A DNA stretch of 64,000 nt, taken from contig SCKQ01000003.1 of assembly GCA_004124535.1 (NCBI GenBank), positions 9,837 to 73,836 of the forward strand, read 5' to 3'. The notes under the pieces were generated by a model. That model saw only the letters and a program-made list of their open reading frames with translations, ran no database searches and had not been told where the DNA came from. A program made the translations under genes and the position numbers. Numbering within the stretch: position 1 is the stretch's first letter; every line of letters starts with the position of its first letter. The stretch is from Fidelibacterota bacterium. Lineage in GTDB: Bacteria; Marinisomatota; Marinisomatia; Marinisomatales; TCS55. Positions 27,290 through 35,723 of the stretch are shown here, one piece after another.

Positions 27290-28000
27290 TTAGACGCCAA
27301 ATATTAGTGAAATTCTGAAAAAGGTGTTGGATAATCCCAATTCCTGTCTCCCAGCGACCGGTCCGCCATTAGCTTCCCAACCATTTGGATCATACAATGT
27401 AAGATAGTAACCTGCGCTCAGATCAATCCCAAACCAAGGCATCAATGGATATCTAACAGAGAAATATGGATTGATTACTGTAATCTTTGTGGAAGCTTTG
27501 GTATTTGAATAATTAGGTGTATTCAAAGAATCAAACGAGGCCCATATATTTGTCCAACTGTTTGTGCCCGAATCTTTGATTACGCGAATGCTTGTTTCGC
27601 CGAATAGCAATCCTGAACCTATAACTACCTCTAGGTTACCATAGGGTTGAAAATTTGCTTCTACAAATGGTCCTGCCAATGAGGCTGACACAGTTATATC
27701 ACGATTTACACCTGTAGTGTCATTACCATTTATATGAGTTCTACCACTAAAGCCCATACCGCCAACAAAAAGATTGTTATAAACGTTAGCTGCACCACCA
27801 CCACCATTTAACATCATTGTTTGGTCAAATTTGCCAATACCAAAAGGAATTGTGGCCTCGGAAATTTTTGCATTCAATGCTGACCAGTCAATTGACCACA
27901 GTCCGACCATATAACCGCCATAACCTTTGAAGGCCTGTCCAGTTACGTTTGTGCTGAGTGCAATTATTAGCGGTAAAACCAGTAAATTTTTCTTTAGCAT
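27290..28000 (-). CDS. Exported, probably outer-membrane beta-barrel protein
   Basis: 236-residue protein I do not recognise. A clear signal peptide (NLLVLPLIIALSTNVTGQA) is present. The rest is rich in Gly, Asn and Ser with alternating hydrophobic residues, suggesting a small beta-barrel; the C-terminal strand (FFRISLIFGV) lacks the usual final Phe. A GGAG lies about ten bases before the ATG on the minus strand. It converges on the SPOR gene with a gap of seven bases. Confidence 0.6.
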   Translation of the reverse strand: MLKKNLLVLPLIIALSTNVTGQAFKGYGGYMVGLWSIDWSALNAKISEATIPFGIGKFDQTMMLNGGGGAANVYNNLFVGGMGFSGRTHINGNDTTGVNRDITVSASLAGPFVEANFQPYGNLEVVIGSGLLFGETSIRVIKDSGTNSWTNIWASFDSLNTPNYSNTKASTKITVINPYFSVRYPLMPWFGIDLSAGYYLTLYDPNGWEANGGPVAGRQELGLSNTFFRISLIFGV

Positions 28001-28115
28001 AATTTTTTTACTCCAATTAATTAAAACTGCGATAAAGATTTCAATGGTAAAGTGATCTTAAAGCTAATATTAATCAATAAAATTGGAAAAAGGTAGTATT
28101 CAAGATACCGATATG

Positions 28116-28655
28116 TTATTTAGGGTAATAATATGGCCAAATTAGCGCATCCAAAAGCATCGTTTGGATACAAAAGAAGATTAAACTGATTATACTGGCA
28201 AAATACAGCCAGCTAGAGCGGTCAAAATTTGAAGTGAAAAATGAAGCCAACAGCGCAACTGAGGAAAATCCCACTGTAAATAAAACTAATCTGATGATGA
28301 TCCATAATAATGGAGTAGGGTTTTCAATCATGGCAAAGGTCAGATAAATCCAGATTGCGGATGGTATAATTATACCGGCATATAAAATGTTTATCGCCCA
28401 AAATCCATAGTGGCCAAATAGCTTGACGGAATCCGCGGAAACATGAATTAGAATATATCCTGTAAAGAAAAAATAACCGCCTGCAGCCAGGAACATAAAA
28501 ATGGTGTAATATGGTCGTAATGAATCCGGCACCGCTCCCCATAAACCACCGCGGATTGAAGGGTTTGTAATTAATCCATGGGCATAGGAACCAAGCACGC
28601 AGAGCCCTCCAAATCCATTAATTAAATAAAAGAGAATGAGTTGTTTATTAACCAT
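28116..28655 (-). CDS. Five-helix membrane protein of unknown function
   Basis: 179 residues with five predicted membrane helices (about 5-25, 48-70, 80-107, 112-137, 146-170). The loop after helix 1 contains GSYAHGLITNPSIRGGLWGAVP. I recognise no catalytic motif. The gene is divergent from uvrB across a 172-base intergenic region, and lies upstream of another minus-strand unknown gene separated by 115 bases. Confidence 0.6.
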   Translation of the reverse strand: MVNKQLILFYLINGFGGLCVLGSYAHGLITNPSIRGGLWGAVPDSLRPYYTIFMFLAAGGYFFFTGYILIHVSADSVKLFGHYGFWAINILYAGIIIPSAIWIYLTFAMIENPTPLLWIIIRLVLFTVGFSSVALLASFFTSNFDRSSWLYFASIISLIFFCIQTMLLDALIWPYYYPK

Positions 28656-28790
28656 AATTATTTCCGTTCAATGTTAACTATAGATAATTGCAATTTAGTT
28701 GTGATATATTAGTACAACTTGGGTCGGATTTTATACATATTTTCGCGAATTACTTAATCATTTAGAAATACATTGCAAAGATATCTGCCA

Positions 28791-28818
28791 TTGACACCGG
28801 TTAACATACCGTCGTAAT
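28791..28818 (+). promoter_or_regulatory. Possible sigma70-type promoter for uvrB
   Basis: TTGACA at 28791-28796 is a perfect -35 consensus, and CGTAAT at 28813-28818 after a 16-base spacer is a four-of-six -10. The uvrB ATG follows only nine bases later with no Shine-Dalgarno in between, which would make the transcript leaderless or nearly so. Consensus is from proteobacterial sigma70; FCB-group sigma factors may prefer other sequences, so this is tentative. Confidence 0.25.
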
Positions 28819-28827
28819 TTCGCCATT

Positions 28828-30828
28828 ATGGCAGAGTTTAATTTGCAAAGCGAATTTAACCCGGATGGGGATCAGCCTCAGGCGATCAAAGCGCTTGTAT
28901 CTGGATTGAGCAATAATGCCAAACATCAAACATTACTTGGTATAACTGGTTCTGGTAAAACGTTTACGATGGCAAATGTCATTCAACAAGTGCAGCGGCC
29001 AACCTTAATTATTTCTCATAATAAAACGCTGGCAGCGCAGTTATATGGAGAATTCAAATTACTCTTTCCTGATAATGCAGTGGAATACTTTATCAGTTAT
29101 TACGACTATTATCAACCGGAAGCGTATTTGCCTGTTACAGATACATTTATTGAAAAGGACATGTCCGTTAATGAGGAAATTGATATTATGCGACTAAAAG
29201 CCACAAGTTCGCTGCTCGAGCGCAAGGATGTAATTGTCGTGAGTTCTGTTTCCTGCATATTTGGGATAGGTTCACCGACAGAGTATCGTGATAAGGTTAT
29301 ACAAATTCGCAAAGGGGACCAACTGAATCGAAAAGATTTCTTCCGTAAACTGGTAAATATTCATTATAACCGCAATGATACTGTTTTTGAAAGAGGGACC
29401 TTTCGTGTCCGTGGTGATGTGATTGAAGTATATCTTGCCTACGAAGATGTTGGCATCCGTTTGGAAATGTTTGGAGAAAATATTGATTCGATCACGCGGT
29501 TTAATCCGCTAACTGGCGAAATTATCAAGGAAATGGCCAATGAATTCGTATATCCGGCCAAGCATTTTGTTACGGATAGGAAATCAATCAATCAGATCAC
29601 AATGGAAATTCGAGAGGAACTTGTTAACCGGTTGGAAGAATTGCGGTCTAATGATAAACTACTGGAAGCGCAACGACTCGAACAGCGGACAAACTTTGAT
29701 TTAGAGATGATGATGGAGGTCGGTTATTGTTCAGGAATAGAAAATTATTCCCGCTATTTTTCAGGCCGAAAACCTGGAGAAAGACCCTATACATTGATTG
29801 ATTTTTTCCCAGATAACTTTTTGACAATTATCGATGAATCGCATGTTACATTACCCCAAATAAAGGGTATGTATAATGGCGACCGCGCTCGGAAAGAGGT
29901 GTTGGTAGAACATGGCTTTCGCTTACCGAGCGCTATGGACAATAGACCCTTACAAATCACCGAATTCATGCCGTTGCAAAATCAATTGGTTTATGTTTCT
30001 GCTACGCCTGGGGATAAGGAGCTTGAATTATGTGGTGGTGAGATAGTTGAGCAAATAATTCGTCCAACCGGATTGCTGGACCCAAAAGTAGTTGTAAGGG
30101 GGACCCATGGTCAAATAGATGACCTGATCGGGGAGGCTCGCGCTAGAGCAAACCGCAATGAGCGGGTCTTAGTTACTACTCTGACCAAACGGATGGCAGA
30201 GGATTTGAGTGAATATCTGCGGAGCGTCAATTTACGGGTGCGTTATTTGCACAGTGATATTAATTCCCTGGAACGGGTGAAGATTTTGCGTGATTTACGT
30301 TTAGGAAAATTTGATGTTTTGGTGGGCATAAACCTTTTGCGGGAAGGGCTTGACCTGCCTGAAGTGTCATTGGTAGTTGTATTGGACGCTGATAAACAGG
30401 GCTTTCTCAGAAGTCATAGATCCTTGATGCAAGTTGCTGGACGGGCAGCCCGTCATCAGGAGGGGATGGTCATATTATACGCGGATAAAGTATCAGCCGC
30501 TATGGATTATCTCATCAGTGAATCTGAGCGTCGCAGGAAAATCCAAAAAGCACATAATGAAAAAGAGGGTATAAAGCCGACTACAATTTATAAATCCGTC
30601 GAAGATATTATGTCCACTACAGCTGTGGCTGATTCGATCAAAGATGATAACTATAAACCCATAAAAAACCGCAAGGGCGATGATTTTAGCAAAATGGATA
30701 AACAGCTAGCTGTCGATATGATGCGTACGGAAATGCTGGAAGCCGCTGAGAATCTTGAATTCGAGAAAGCAACAAAACTTCGTGATGAGATTCAAAATCT
30801 GGAAAAGGAATTAGAGGGCATATTTTAA
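28828..30828 (+). CDS. uvrB: Excinuclease ABC subunit B
   Basis: Nucleotide-excision repair helicase-like protein that verifies damage and recruits UvrC. Walker A is GITGSGKT (about residues 39-46). The beta-hairpin region contains FISYYDYYQPEAY, with the helicase motifs DESH and RLRAAR-like GRAARH further on. A UVR domain (EMLEAAENLEFEKATKLRDEI) closes the protein. Length (666) is standard. uvrA and uvrC are not in the window. The next gene starts at the base after its stop. Confidence 0.98.
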   Translation: MAEFNLQSEFNPDGDQPQAIKALVSGLSNNAKHQTLLGITGSGKTFTMANVIQQVQRPTLIISHNKTLAAQLYGEFKLLFPDNAVEYFISYYDYYQPEAYLPVTDTFIEKDMSVNEEIDIMRLKATSSLLERKDVIVVSSVSCIFGIGSPTEYRDKVIQIRKGDQLNRKDFFRKLVNIHYNRNDTVFERGTFRVRGDVIEVYLAYEDVGIRLEMFGENIDSITRFNPLTGEIIKEMANEFVYPAKHFVTDRKSINQITMEIREELVNRLEELRSNDKLLEAQRLEQRTNFDLEMMMEVGYCSGIENYSRYFSGRKPGERPYTLIDFFPDNFLTIIDESHVTLPQIKGMYNGDRARKEVLVEHGFRLPSAMDNRPLQITEFMPLQNQLVYVSATPGDKELELCGGEIVEQIIRPTGLLDPKVVVRGTHGQIDDLIGEARARANRNERVLVTTLTKRMAEDLSEYLRSVNLRVRYLHSDINSLERVKILRDLRLGKFDVLVGINLLREGLDLPEVSLVVVLDADKQGFLRSHRSLMQVAGRAARHQEGMVILYADKVSAAMDYLISESERRRKIQKAHNEKEGIKPTTIYKSVEDIMSTTAVADSIKDDNYKPIKNRKGDDFSKMDKQLAVDMMRTEMLEAAENLEFEKATKLRDEIQNLEKELEGIF

Positions 30829-31797
30829 ATGAAAGTATTTGTCACTGGTGGTGCGGGGTACATTGGCTCCCATATTACACTTGAATTGCTCGAAGCAGGA
30901 CACACTGTTACCGTTTACGATGATCTATCCCTAGGATTTAAAGAAAACGTGGATAAAAGAGCGCAGTTCATAGAAGGCTCGACGCTGGATAAAAATTACT
31001 TGAAAAAATCGCTGGTAAACAAGTTTGACGCAGTAGTGCATATGGCCGCATTCAAAGCTGCAGGCGAGTCGATGACTGATCCAGCAAAATATTCCCAAAA
31101 TAATTTGAATGGGACCATAAATCTCCTAAATATCATGACTGAACTTGGTATAAAAGAGCTTATTTTTTCATCAACAGCTGCTGTTTATGGTTATCCAAAT
31201 TATTTACCTGTAGATGAAGATCATGACCTAAAACCAATAAACTTTTACGGCTATACAAAACTAGTCATTGAACAAATCATGCAATGGTATGCTGACCTAA
31301 TGGGATTACGTTATGTAGCGTTACGATATTTCAATGCTGCTGGTTATGATATTGATGGTAGAATTAGATGTATGGAACAAAATCCAGCCAATTTGTTGCC
31401 CATAGTAATGGAATTGGCCAGTGGGCGTAAAGAATCCATGGAAGTATTTGGCGATGATTACGATACGGTTGACGGAACCGGAGTGCGCGATTACATACAC
31501 GTCAGTGATCTGGCAGCTGCTCATATAAAAGCGCTCGATTATTTATCTCGAAATAAAAAAAGCGTAACACTCAATCTAGCTAATGGCGAAGGCTATTCTG
31601 TTCTTGAAGTCATTAAAAAGGCGGAAGAAATATCGGGGCAGAATATAACTTTTGATATTGTGGAAAGAAGGCCAGGTGATCCGGCCGAATTGGTAGCCAC
31701 CTCAAAGCTGGCATTTGATTTGCTTGGCTGGGAACCTAAATATTCCAGCCTGGAAACGTTATTAAGTAGTATGTGGAATATTTACAAAAATGAATAA
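30829..31797 (+). CDS. galE: UDP-glucose 4-epimerase
   Basis: NAD-dependent short-chain dehydrogenase that interconverts UDP-glucose and UDP-galactose. The Rossmann motif GGAGYIGSH is at residues 7-15, catalytic Ser/Thr in SSTAAVYG, and the YxxxK pair in YGYTK. LRYFNAAG and DGTGVRDYIHV are GalE-specific blocks. The 322 residues are slightly shorter than the common 338. Uridine-sugar supply fits the polysaccharide genes found later in the window. No galK or galT is adjacent. Confidence 0.93.
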   Translation: MKVFVTGGAGYIGSHITLELLEAGHTVTVYDDLSLGFKENVDKRAQFIEGSTLDKNYLKKSLVNKFDAVVHMAAFKAAGESMTDPAKYSQNNLNGTINLLNIMTELGIKELIFSSTAAVYGYPNYLPVDEDHDLKPINFYGYTKLVIEQIMQWYADLMGLRYVALRYFNAAGYDIDGRIRCMEQNPANLLPIVMELASGRKESMEVFGDDYDTVDGTGVRDYIHVSDLAAAHIKALDYLSRNKKSVTLNLANGEGYSVLEVIKKAEEISGQNITFDIVERRPGDPAELVATSKLAFDLLGWEPKYSSLETLLSSMWNIYKNE

Positions 31798-31811
31798 GGG
31801 GACTTGATCTC

Positions 31812-33029
31812 ATGATTGACATTGAAAAACTGCAATCAACCTCAGGAATCATTGGAAATTCTGATAGGATACGTCAGGTTTTAGAAATGATCGCTCAGGT
31901 CGCTCCTGTTGATATTACGGTACTGGTTGCAGGCGAATCCGGTACAGGGAAAGAAATGGTAGCAAAGGCGATTCATAAATTCAGTCACCGTGCGCAGAAT
32001 GAAATGGTTACAGTAAATTGTGGCGCCATTCCTGCTGGTATCATTGAAAGTGAACTATTCGGTCATAAGAAGGGTGCATATACTGGTGCAAATGAGGATC
32101 GCAAAGGATATTTTGAAACAGCTAACAAAGGTACCATCTTTCTTGATGAAATTGGTGAGACTCCCTTGGAAACACAGGTAAAGCTACTGCGCGTATCAGA
32201 AGCGGGAGAATTTATGCGGGTCGGTGATTCCAAAACACTATATACGGATGTAAGGGTCATTGCAGCAACCAATAAAGATCTTGGCGATCTTGTTGAAAAG
32301 AACAAGTTTCGTCAGGATTTATATTTCCGGTTAAAAACTGTACAAGTTGATTTGCCACCTTTACGTCAGCGGGTTGAAGATATTTCACTACTGGTGGAAC
32401 GATTTGCCCTTGAATTTACACGGGGAAATGATATCCCATATCGGGGATTCATGCCTGAAGCTATCCGGGTCATGAAAAACTTCAATTGGCCTGGTAATGT
32501 GCGAGAGTTGAAAAATTTTGTAGAAAGTATGCTTGTCCTACAGAAAGGTGAACGAATTACAGTGGAAATGGTAGAAGAAAGACTTGGTTCATCCCAACAG
32601 ATTAGGAACGACAACCTACCCGTCCTTGTGAACCAGTCATCCGAGCAGGCGGAGCGGGAACTTATACTACGGCAATTGTTATTGCTGCGGCAGGACGTCA
32701 ATCTCATAAAGGATGCAATCGGTGGAAGTAATTCTCTTAGTGCACCGCCAACAAACGTATCATTTTTTCCTCCGGATGAAAACGCGCGATTGAGAGACCA
32801 CATGCATATAGATGAGGATGGACAAAAACTTGTACGGGATGATGCTATAGGTGATATGCATTTAGAAGACCTTGAACGGGAAGCGATCATTAGAACACTG
32901 CAATACTATAATAACAACCGTCGTAAAGCAGCGAAGTCACTCGGTATGAGTGAACGGACCCTATATCGTAAGATCAATGATTATGAACTCGGTCGGAAGA
33001 ATAAGCTACACAAATCACTGAGCGAATGA
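31812..33029 (+). CDS. Sigma54-interacting transcriptional activator lacking a receiver domain
   Basis: 405 residues starting directly with the AAA+ domain: Walker A GESGTGKE (about 38-45), the sigma54-contact loop as GAYTGA (a Tyr variant of GAFTGA), Walker B GTIFLDEIG and the arginine-finger region FRQDLYFRL. An unusually long linker (about residues 255-350) precedes a Fis-type helix-turn-helix (NNRRKAAKSLGMSERTLYRK). There is no N-terminal sensory or receiver domain. It has an AAGGGGA ribosome site and overlaps lptE by four bases. Confidence 0.92.
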   Translation: MIDIEKLQSTSGIIGNSDRIRQVLEMIAQVAPVDITVLVAGESGTGKEMVAKAIHKFSHRAQNEMVTVNCGAIPAGIIESELFGHKKGAYTGANEDRKGYFETANKGTIFLDEIGETPLETQVKLLRVSEAGEFMRVGDSKTLYTDVRVIAATNKDLGDLVEKNKFRQDLYFRLKTVQVDLPPLRQRVEDISLLVERFALEFTRGNDIPYRGFMPEAIRVMKNFNWPGNVRELKNFVESMLVLQKGERITVEMVEERLGSSQQIRNDNLPVLVNQSSEQAERELILRQLLLLRQDVNLIKDAIGGSNSLSAPPTNVSFFPPDENARLRDHMHIDEDGQKLVRDDAIGDMHLEDLEREAIIRTLQYYNNNRRKAAKSLGMSERTLYRKINDYELGRKNKLHKSLSE

Positions 33030-33577
33030 GAGCGTTACTCCCAACATTGATTTTGCCGTTTTTTGTTGGCTGTATTTACTATTCCATGGCAGGATCAATT
33101 CCGCCGCATATTAAAAGTATTGCCATTCCATTGGCGGAGAACCAGACTGCGGAGTTCGGCATATCTGAAGCAGTAACTGATAATATGGTCAATAAGTTTA
33201 CAGAGGAGAATATTCTTCGCCTTGTATCGGAGGACCAAGCCGATTCCATTTTGAGAGGTAAGATAGTTCGCGTGAAAGATGCACCGTACACATACACAAA
33301 GGAGGAAGCTGTCACAGAATACCGTTTTACTATTACAATGGATCTGGAATGGTTTGATGTCAAACAAGATAAGGTGCTTTTGAAAAAACAGTATTCAGGG
33401 TTTGGGGCCTACGGCTTAAGTGGGGATATTAGTTCAGATGCAATTGATAATGATGGCGACGGATTGATTGATAGTGAAGATGAGGATGAATTTGGTGACC
33501 CAAGGGAGTTTGCTACAAAAGTAGCGGTAGAAAAAATAGCGCAAGATGTACTTAATGAAATCATGACATCATGGTAA
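33026..33577 (+). CDS. lptE: LptE-like lipoprotein with Asp-rich insert
   Basis: 183 residues. A lipobox ends at Cys16 (FFVGC). The following YYSMAGSIPPHIKSIAIPLAENQT segment and the later DSILRGKIVRV and EYRFTITMDLEWFD blocks fit the LptE family, which plugs the LptD barrel to deliver LPS. Residues 141-158 (DNDGDGLIDSEDEDEFGD) form an acidic insert resembling thrombospondin type 3 or dockerin calcium loops, not usual for LptE. The last helix (EFATKVAVEKIAQDVLNEI) ends the fold. Overlap with the sigma54 activator (ATGA) suggests co-expression. Confidence 0.75.
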   Translation: MRALLPTLILPFFVGCIYYSMAGSIPPHIKSIAIPLAENQTAEFGISEAVTDNMVNKFTEENILRLVSEDQADSILRGKIVRVKDAPYTYTKEEAVTEYRFTITMDLEWFDVKQDKVLLKKQYSGFGAYGLSGDISSDAIDNDGDGLIDSEDEDEFGDPREFATKVAVEKIAQDVLNEIMTSW

Positions 33578-33606
33578 TTTTTACCTTGAAAGAACGCCTG
33601 GAATAA

Positions 33607-34899
33607 ATGGAAAACACATATTTATCTGGTATTGCAGATTACAAAGATCAGGAAGCCACATTTAATGGTTGGGTATATAATACCAGATCCGTTGGAAAAA
33701 TATGGTTCCTTATTTTGCGGGATGGTACCGGTATGACTCAATGTGTGGTAACCAGGGATAACACAACTGATGATATTTTTAACTTGGAAAAAACTCTAAC
33801 ACAGGAATCGTCTGTTTCGGTTACAGGAGTAGTTAAAAAGGAACCTCGTTCAGTCGGTGGACATGAAATGCTAGTGAAAAATATTGTAGTGCACCAGGTT
33901 GCAGAAAAATACCCCATTACACCCAAGGAACATGGTACGTCATTTCTTATGGACCACAGGCATTTATGGATTCGTTCGAAAAAACAGCATGCCATATTGA
34001 AAATTCGTCACCAGGTGGTCAAAGCTTGTAGGGATTTTTTGGACAATAACGGTTTTATTTTAATTGACGCACCAATTTTTACGGCCAACGCTTGTGAAGG
34101 CACATCAAATTTGTTTGCTGTTGATTATTTTGAACGATCGGCCTATTTAACCCAGAGCGGACAGTTGTATTCCGAAGCTACAGCGGCCAGTTTTGGTAAG
34201 GTCTATTGTTTTGGTCCAACTTTTAGAGCAGAGAAGTCCAAAACAAGACGACATCTCACTGAATTTTGGATGGTTGAACCAGAAATGGCCTATTACAATC
34301 TTGATGATAACATGAATTTGGCAGAACAGTTTGTGGAATATATTGTGCAAAGTTGCCTTAAATACTGTCAACCAGAATTGAAAACACTGGAAAGAGATAT
34401 TTCCAAACTAGAGAACGTAAAAGTACCATTTCCACGGATCACTTATGATGAAGCAGCTAAGACACTTGAGGATCAGGGGTCAGACTTCACCTATGGGTCA
34501 GACTTTGGCGGAACTGATGAGACGATTATATCTGATCAATATGATAAACCAGTGATGGTGCACCGTTGGCCTGCAGAGGTAAAGGCTTTCTACATGAAAC
34601 GTGATGCTGAAAATGATAACCTAGCGCTCGGTTTAGATATGCTGGCTCCGGAAGGATATGGTGAAATTATTGGCGGTGGACAACGAGAAGATGATTTGGC
34701 GACTTTGGAGAGCAGGATCAAAGAACATGATTTAGACATGAAAGACTTCGGCTGGTATTTAGACGTACGTAAATATGGCTCCGTGCCTCATTCCGGTTTT
34801 GGGTTAGGTATTGAACGGACCGTGGCTTGGATCACTGGTATAAAGCATATCCGTGAAACAATTCCATTTCCCAGAACAATTTACCGTCTTGATCCATGA
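33607..34899 (+). CDS. asnS: Asparaginyl-tRNA synthetase
   Basis: Class IIb aminoacyl-tRNA synthetase charging tRNA(Asn). An N-terminal OB anticodon-binding domain (about 15-100, [14 protein letters not shown]) precedes the catalytic core. Motif 2 is [21 protein letters not shown], and motif 3 is [13 protein letters not shown]. The residues that select Asn over Asp (no GatCAB-linked Asp signature) fit AsnRS rather than AspRS. Presence of asnS implies direct Asn-tRNA formation. It overlaps the next gene by four bases. Confidence 0.96.
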   Translation: MENTYLSGIADYKDQEATFNGWVYNTRSVGKIWFLILRDGTGMTQCVVTRDNTTDDIFNLEKTLTQESSVSVTGVVKKEPRSVGGHEMLVKNIVVHQVAEKYPITPKEHGTSFLMDHRHLWIRSKKQHAILKIRHQVVKACRDFLDNNGFILIDAPIFTANACEGTSNLFAVDYFERSAYLTQSGQLYSEATAASFGKVYCFGPTFRAEKSKTRRHLTEFWMVEPEMAYYNLDDNMNLAEQFVEYIVQSCLKYCQPELKTLERDISKLENVKVPFPRITYDEAAKTLEDQGSDFTYGSDFGGTDETIISDQYDKPVMVHRWPAEVKAFYMKRDAENDNLALGLDMLAPEGYGEIIGGGQREDDLATLESRIKEHDLDMKDFGWYLDVRKYGSVPHSGFGLGIERTVAWITGIKHIRETIPFPRTIYRLDP

Positions 34900-35351
34900 A
34901 TTTCAGCCAGACCCGCATTGCAGTTTTTGGTGGTCGGAAAATAAGTGATAACATCTATCAGAAAGCATACAAACTGGGAGGCTTATTGGCTAAAGAAGGC
35001 TATCTGGTCTATTGTGGCGGAGGAAAGGGTGTAATGGAAGCAATTTCTAAAGGTGTTAGTGAGAGTGGTGGTACTTGTGTGGGCATTTTAAAAGGATTGA
35101 CGCTGGATGGAATGAATGATTTTATAAAGGTACCAATCGCAACGAACATGGGTATCTCCCGCAATGCGCTGTTGGCCTATAACTGTGATGCAGCCGTTGC
35201 TATCAGTGGTCAATACGGAACATTGTCCGAGATCGCTTATGCCAAACAGTTGGAAAAGCCTATCATCGGACTCCACAGTTGGGCGATCGAAGGACTGGAA
35301 AATGTTGAAAGTACAAGTGAAGTTATACAATTTCTTAGAGAGAATACTTAA
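34896..35351 (+). CDS. LOG/TIGR00725-family Rossmann protein
   Basis: 151-residue Rossmann-like protein of the lysine-decarboxylase-like or LOG superfamily. [10 protein letters not shown] at the start, [15 protein letters not shown] (phosphate-binding PGGxGT-like variant) and [14 protein letters not shown] near residue 108 are the family motifs. Bacterial TIGR00725 proteins are mostly uncharacterised; related LOG enzymes hydrolyse cytokinin ribotides. The short length argues against a canonical LOG. It is coupled to asnS by ATGA. Confidence 0.82.
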   Translation: MNFSQTRIAVFGGRKISDNIYQKAYKLGGLLAKEGYLVYCGGGKGVMEAISKGVSESGGTCVGILKGLTLDGMNDFIKVPIATNMGISRNALLAYNCDAAVAISGQYGTLSEIAYAKQLEKPIIGLHSWAIEGLENVESTSEVIQFLRENT

Positions 35352-35372
35352 AGTATAACATGAATGATAACT

Positions 35373-35442
35373 GCCACAAAGACTCGAAGACACAAATATT
35401 TTTTACGTTACTATTCCTTCGCGCCTTGGTGCCTTCGTGGCG
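35373..35442. repeat. Imperfect inverted repeat, CACGAAGG-type
   Basis: The left arm (35373-35396, beginning GCCACAAAGACTCGAAG) and right arm (35414-35442, ending GTGCCTTCGTGGCG) are near-complementary; read on the minus strand the right arm is CGCCACGAAGGCACCAAGG. Mismatches are mostly transitions that would give G-U pairs in RNA. The arms are built of short AAG-CAC-like units. An approximately 17-base AT-rich loop separates them. It sits between the LOG-like gene and acylphosphatase. Similar sequences recur in several environmental bacterial genomes by my recollection, unverified here. Confidence 0.65.
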
Positions 35443-35450
35443 AAAATAAA

Positions 35451-35723
35451 ATGAAAGCCTTCAAAGCAACTGTGACTGGTAAAGTTCAAGGAGTATGGTT
35501 TCGTGATTCCACCTGCAAAATAGCCAATAAGCTAAATGTAGCGGGCTGGGTAAAGAATATGCCCGACGGAACGGTGTACCTGGAAGCGGAAGGTGAGGAA
35601 AATGATCTGGATGCCCTGATAAAATGGATCCATGTTGGTTCACCCCATTCTCATGTGGATAGAGTAGATTTGCAATGGAGTGAACCTACCAATACCCATT
35701 CAACCTTTGAGGTTATATTTTAA
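35451..35723 (+). CDS. acyP: Acylphosphatase
   Basis: 90-residue enzyme hydrolysing acyl phosphates. Catalytic Arg18 is in GKVQGVWFRD and Asn36 in GWVKNMPDG, followed by VYLEAEG. The ATG at 35451 is preferred over an in-frame ATG at 35364, because the extra 29 residues would be encoded by the inverted repeat. It shares TAATG with nadE, so the two are coupled. Confidence 0.96.
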   Translation: MKAFKATVTGKVQGVWFRDSTCKIANKLNVAGWVKNMPDGTVYLEAEGEENDLDALIKWIHVGSPHSHVDRVDLQWSEPTNTHSTFEVIF

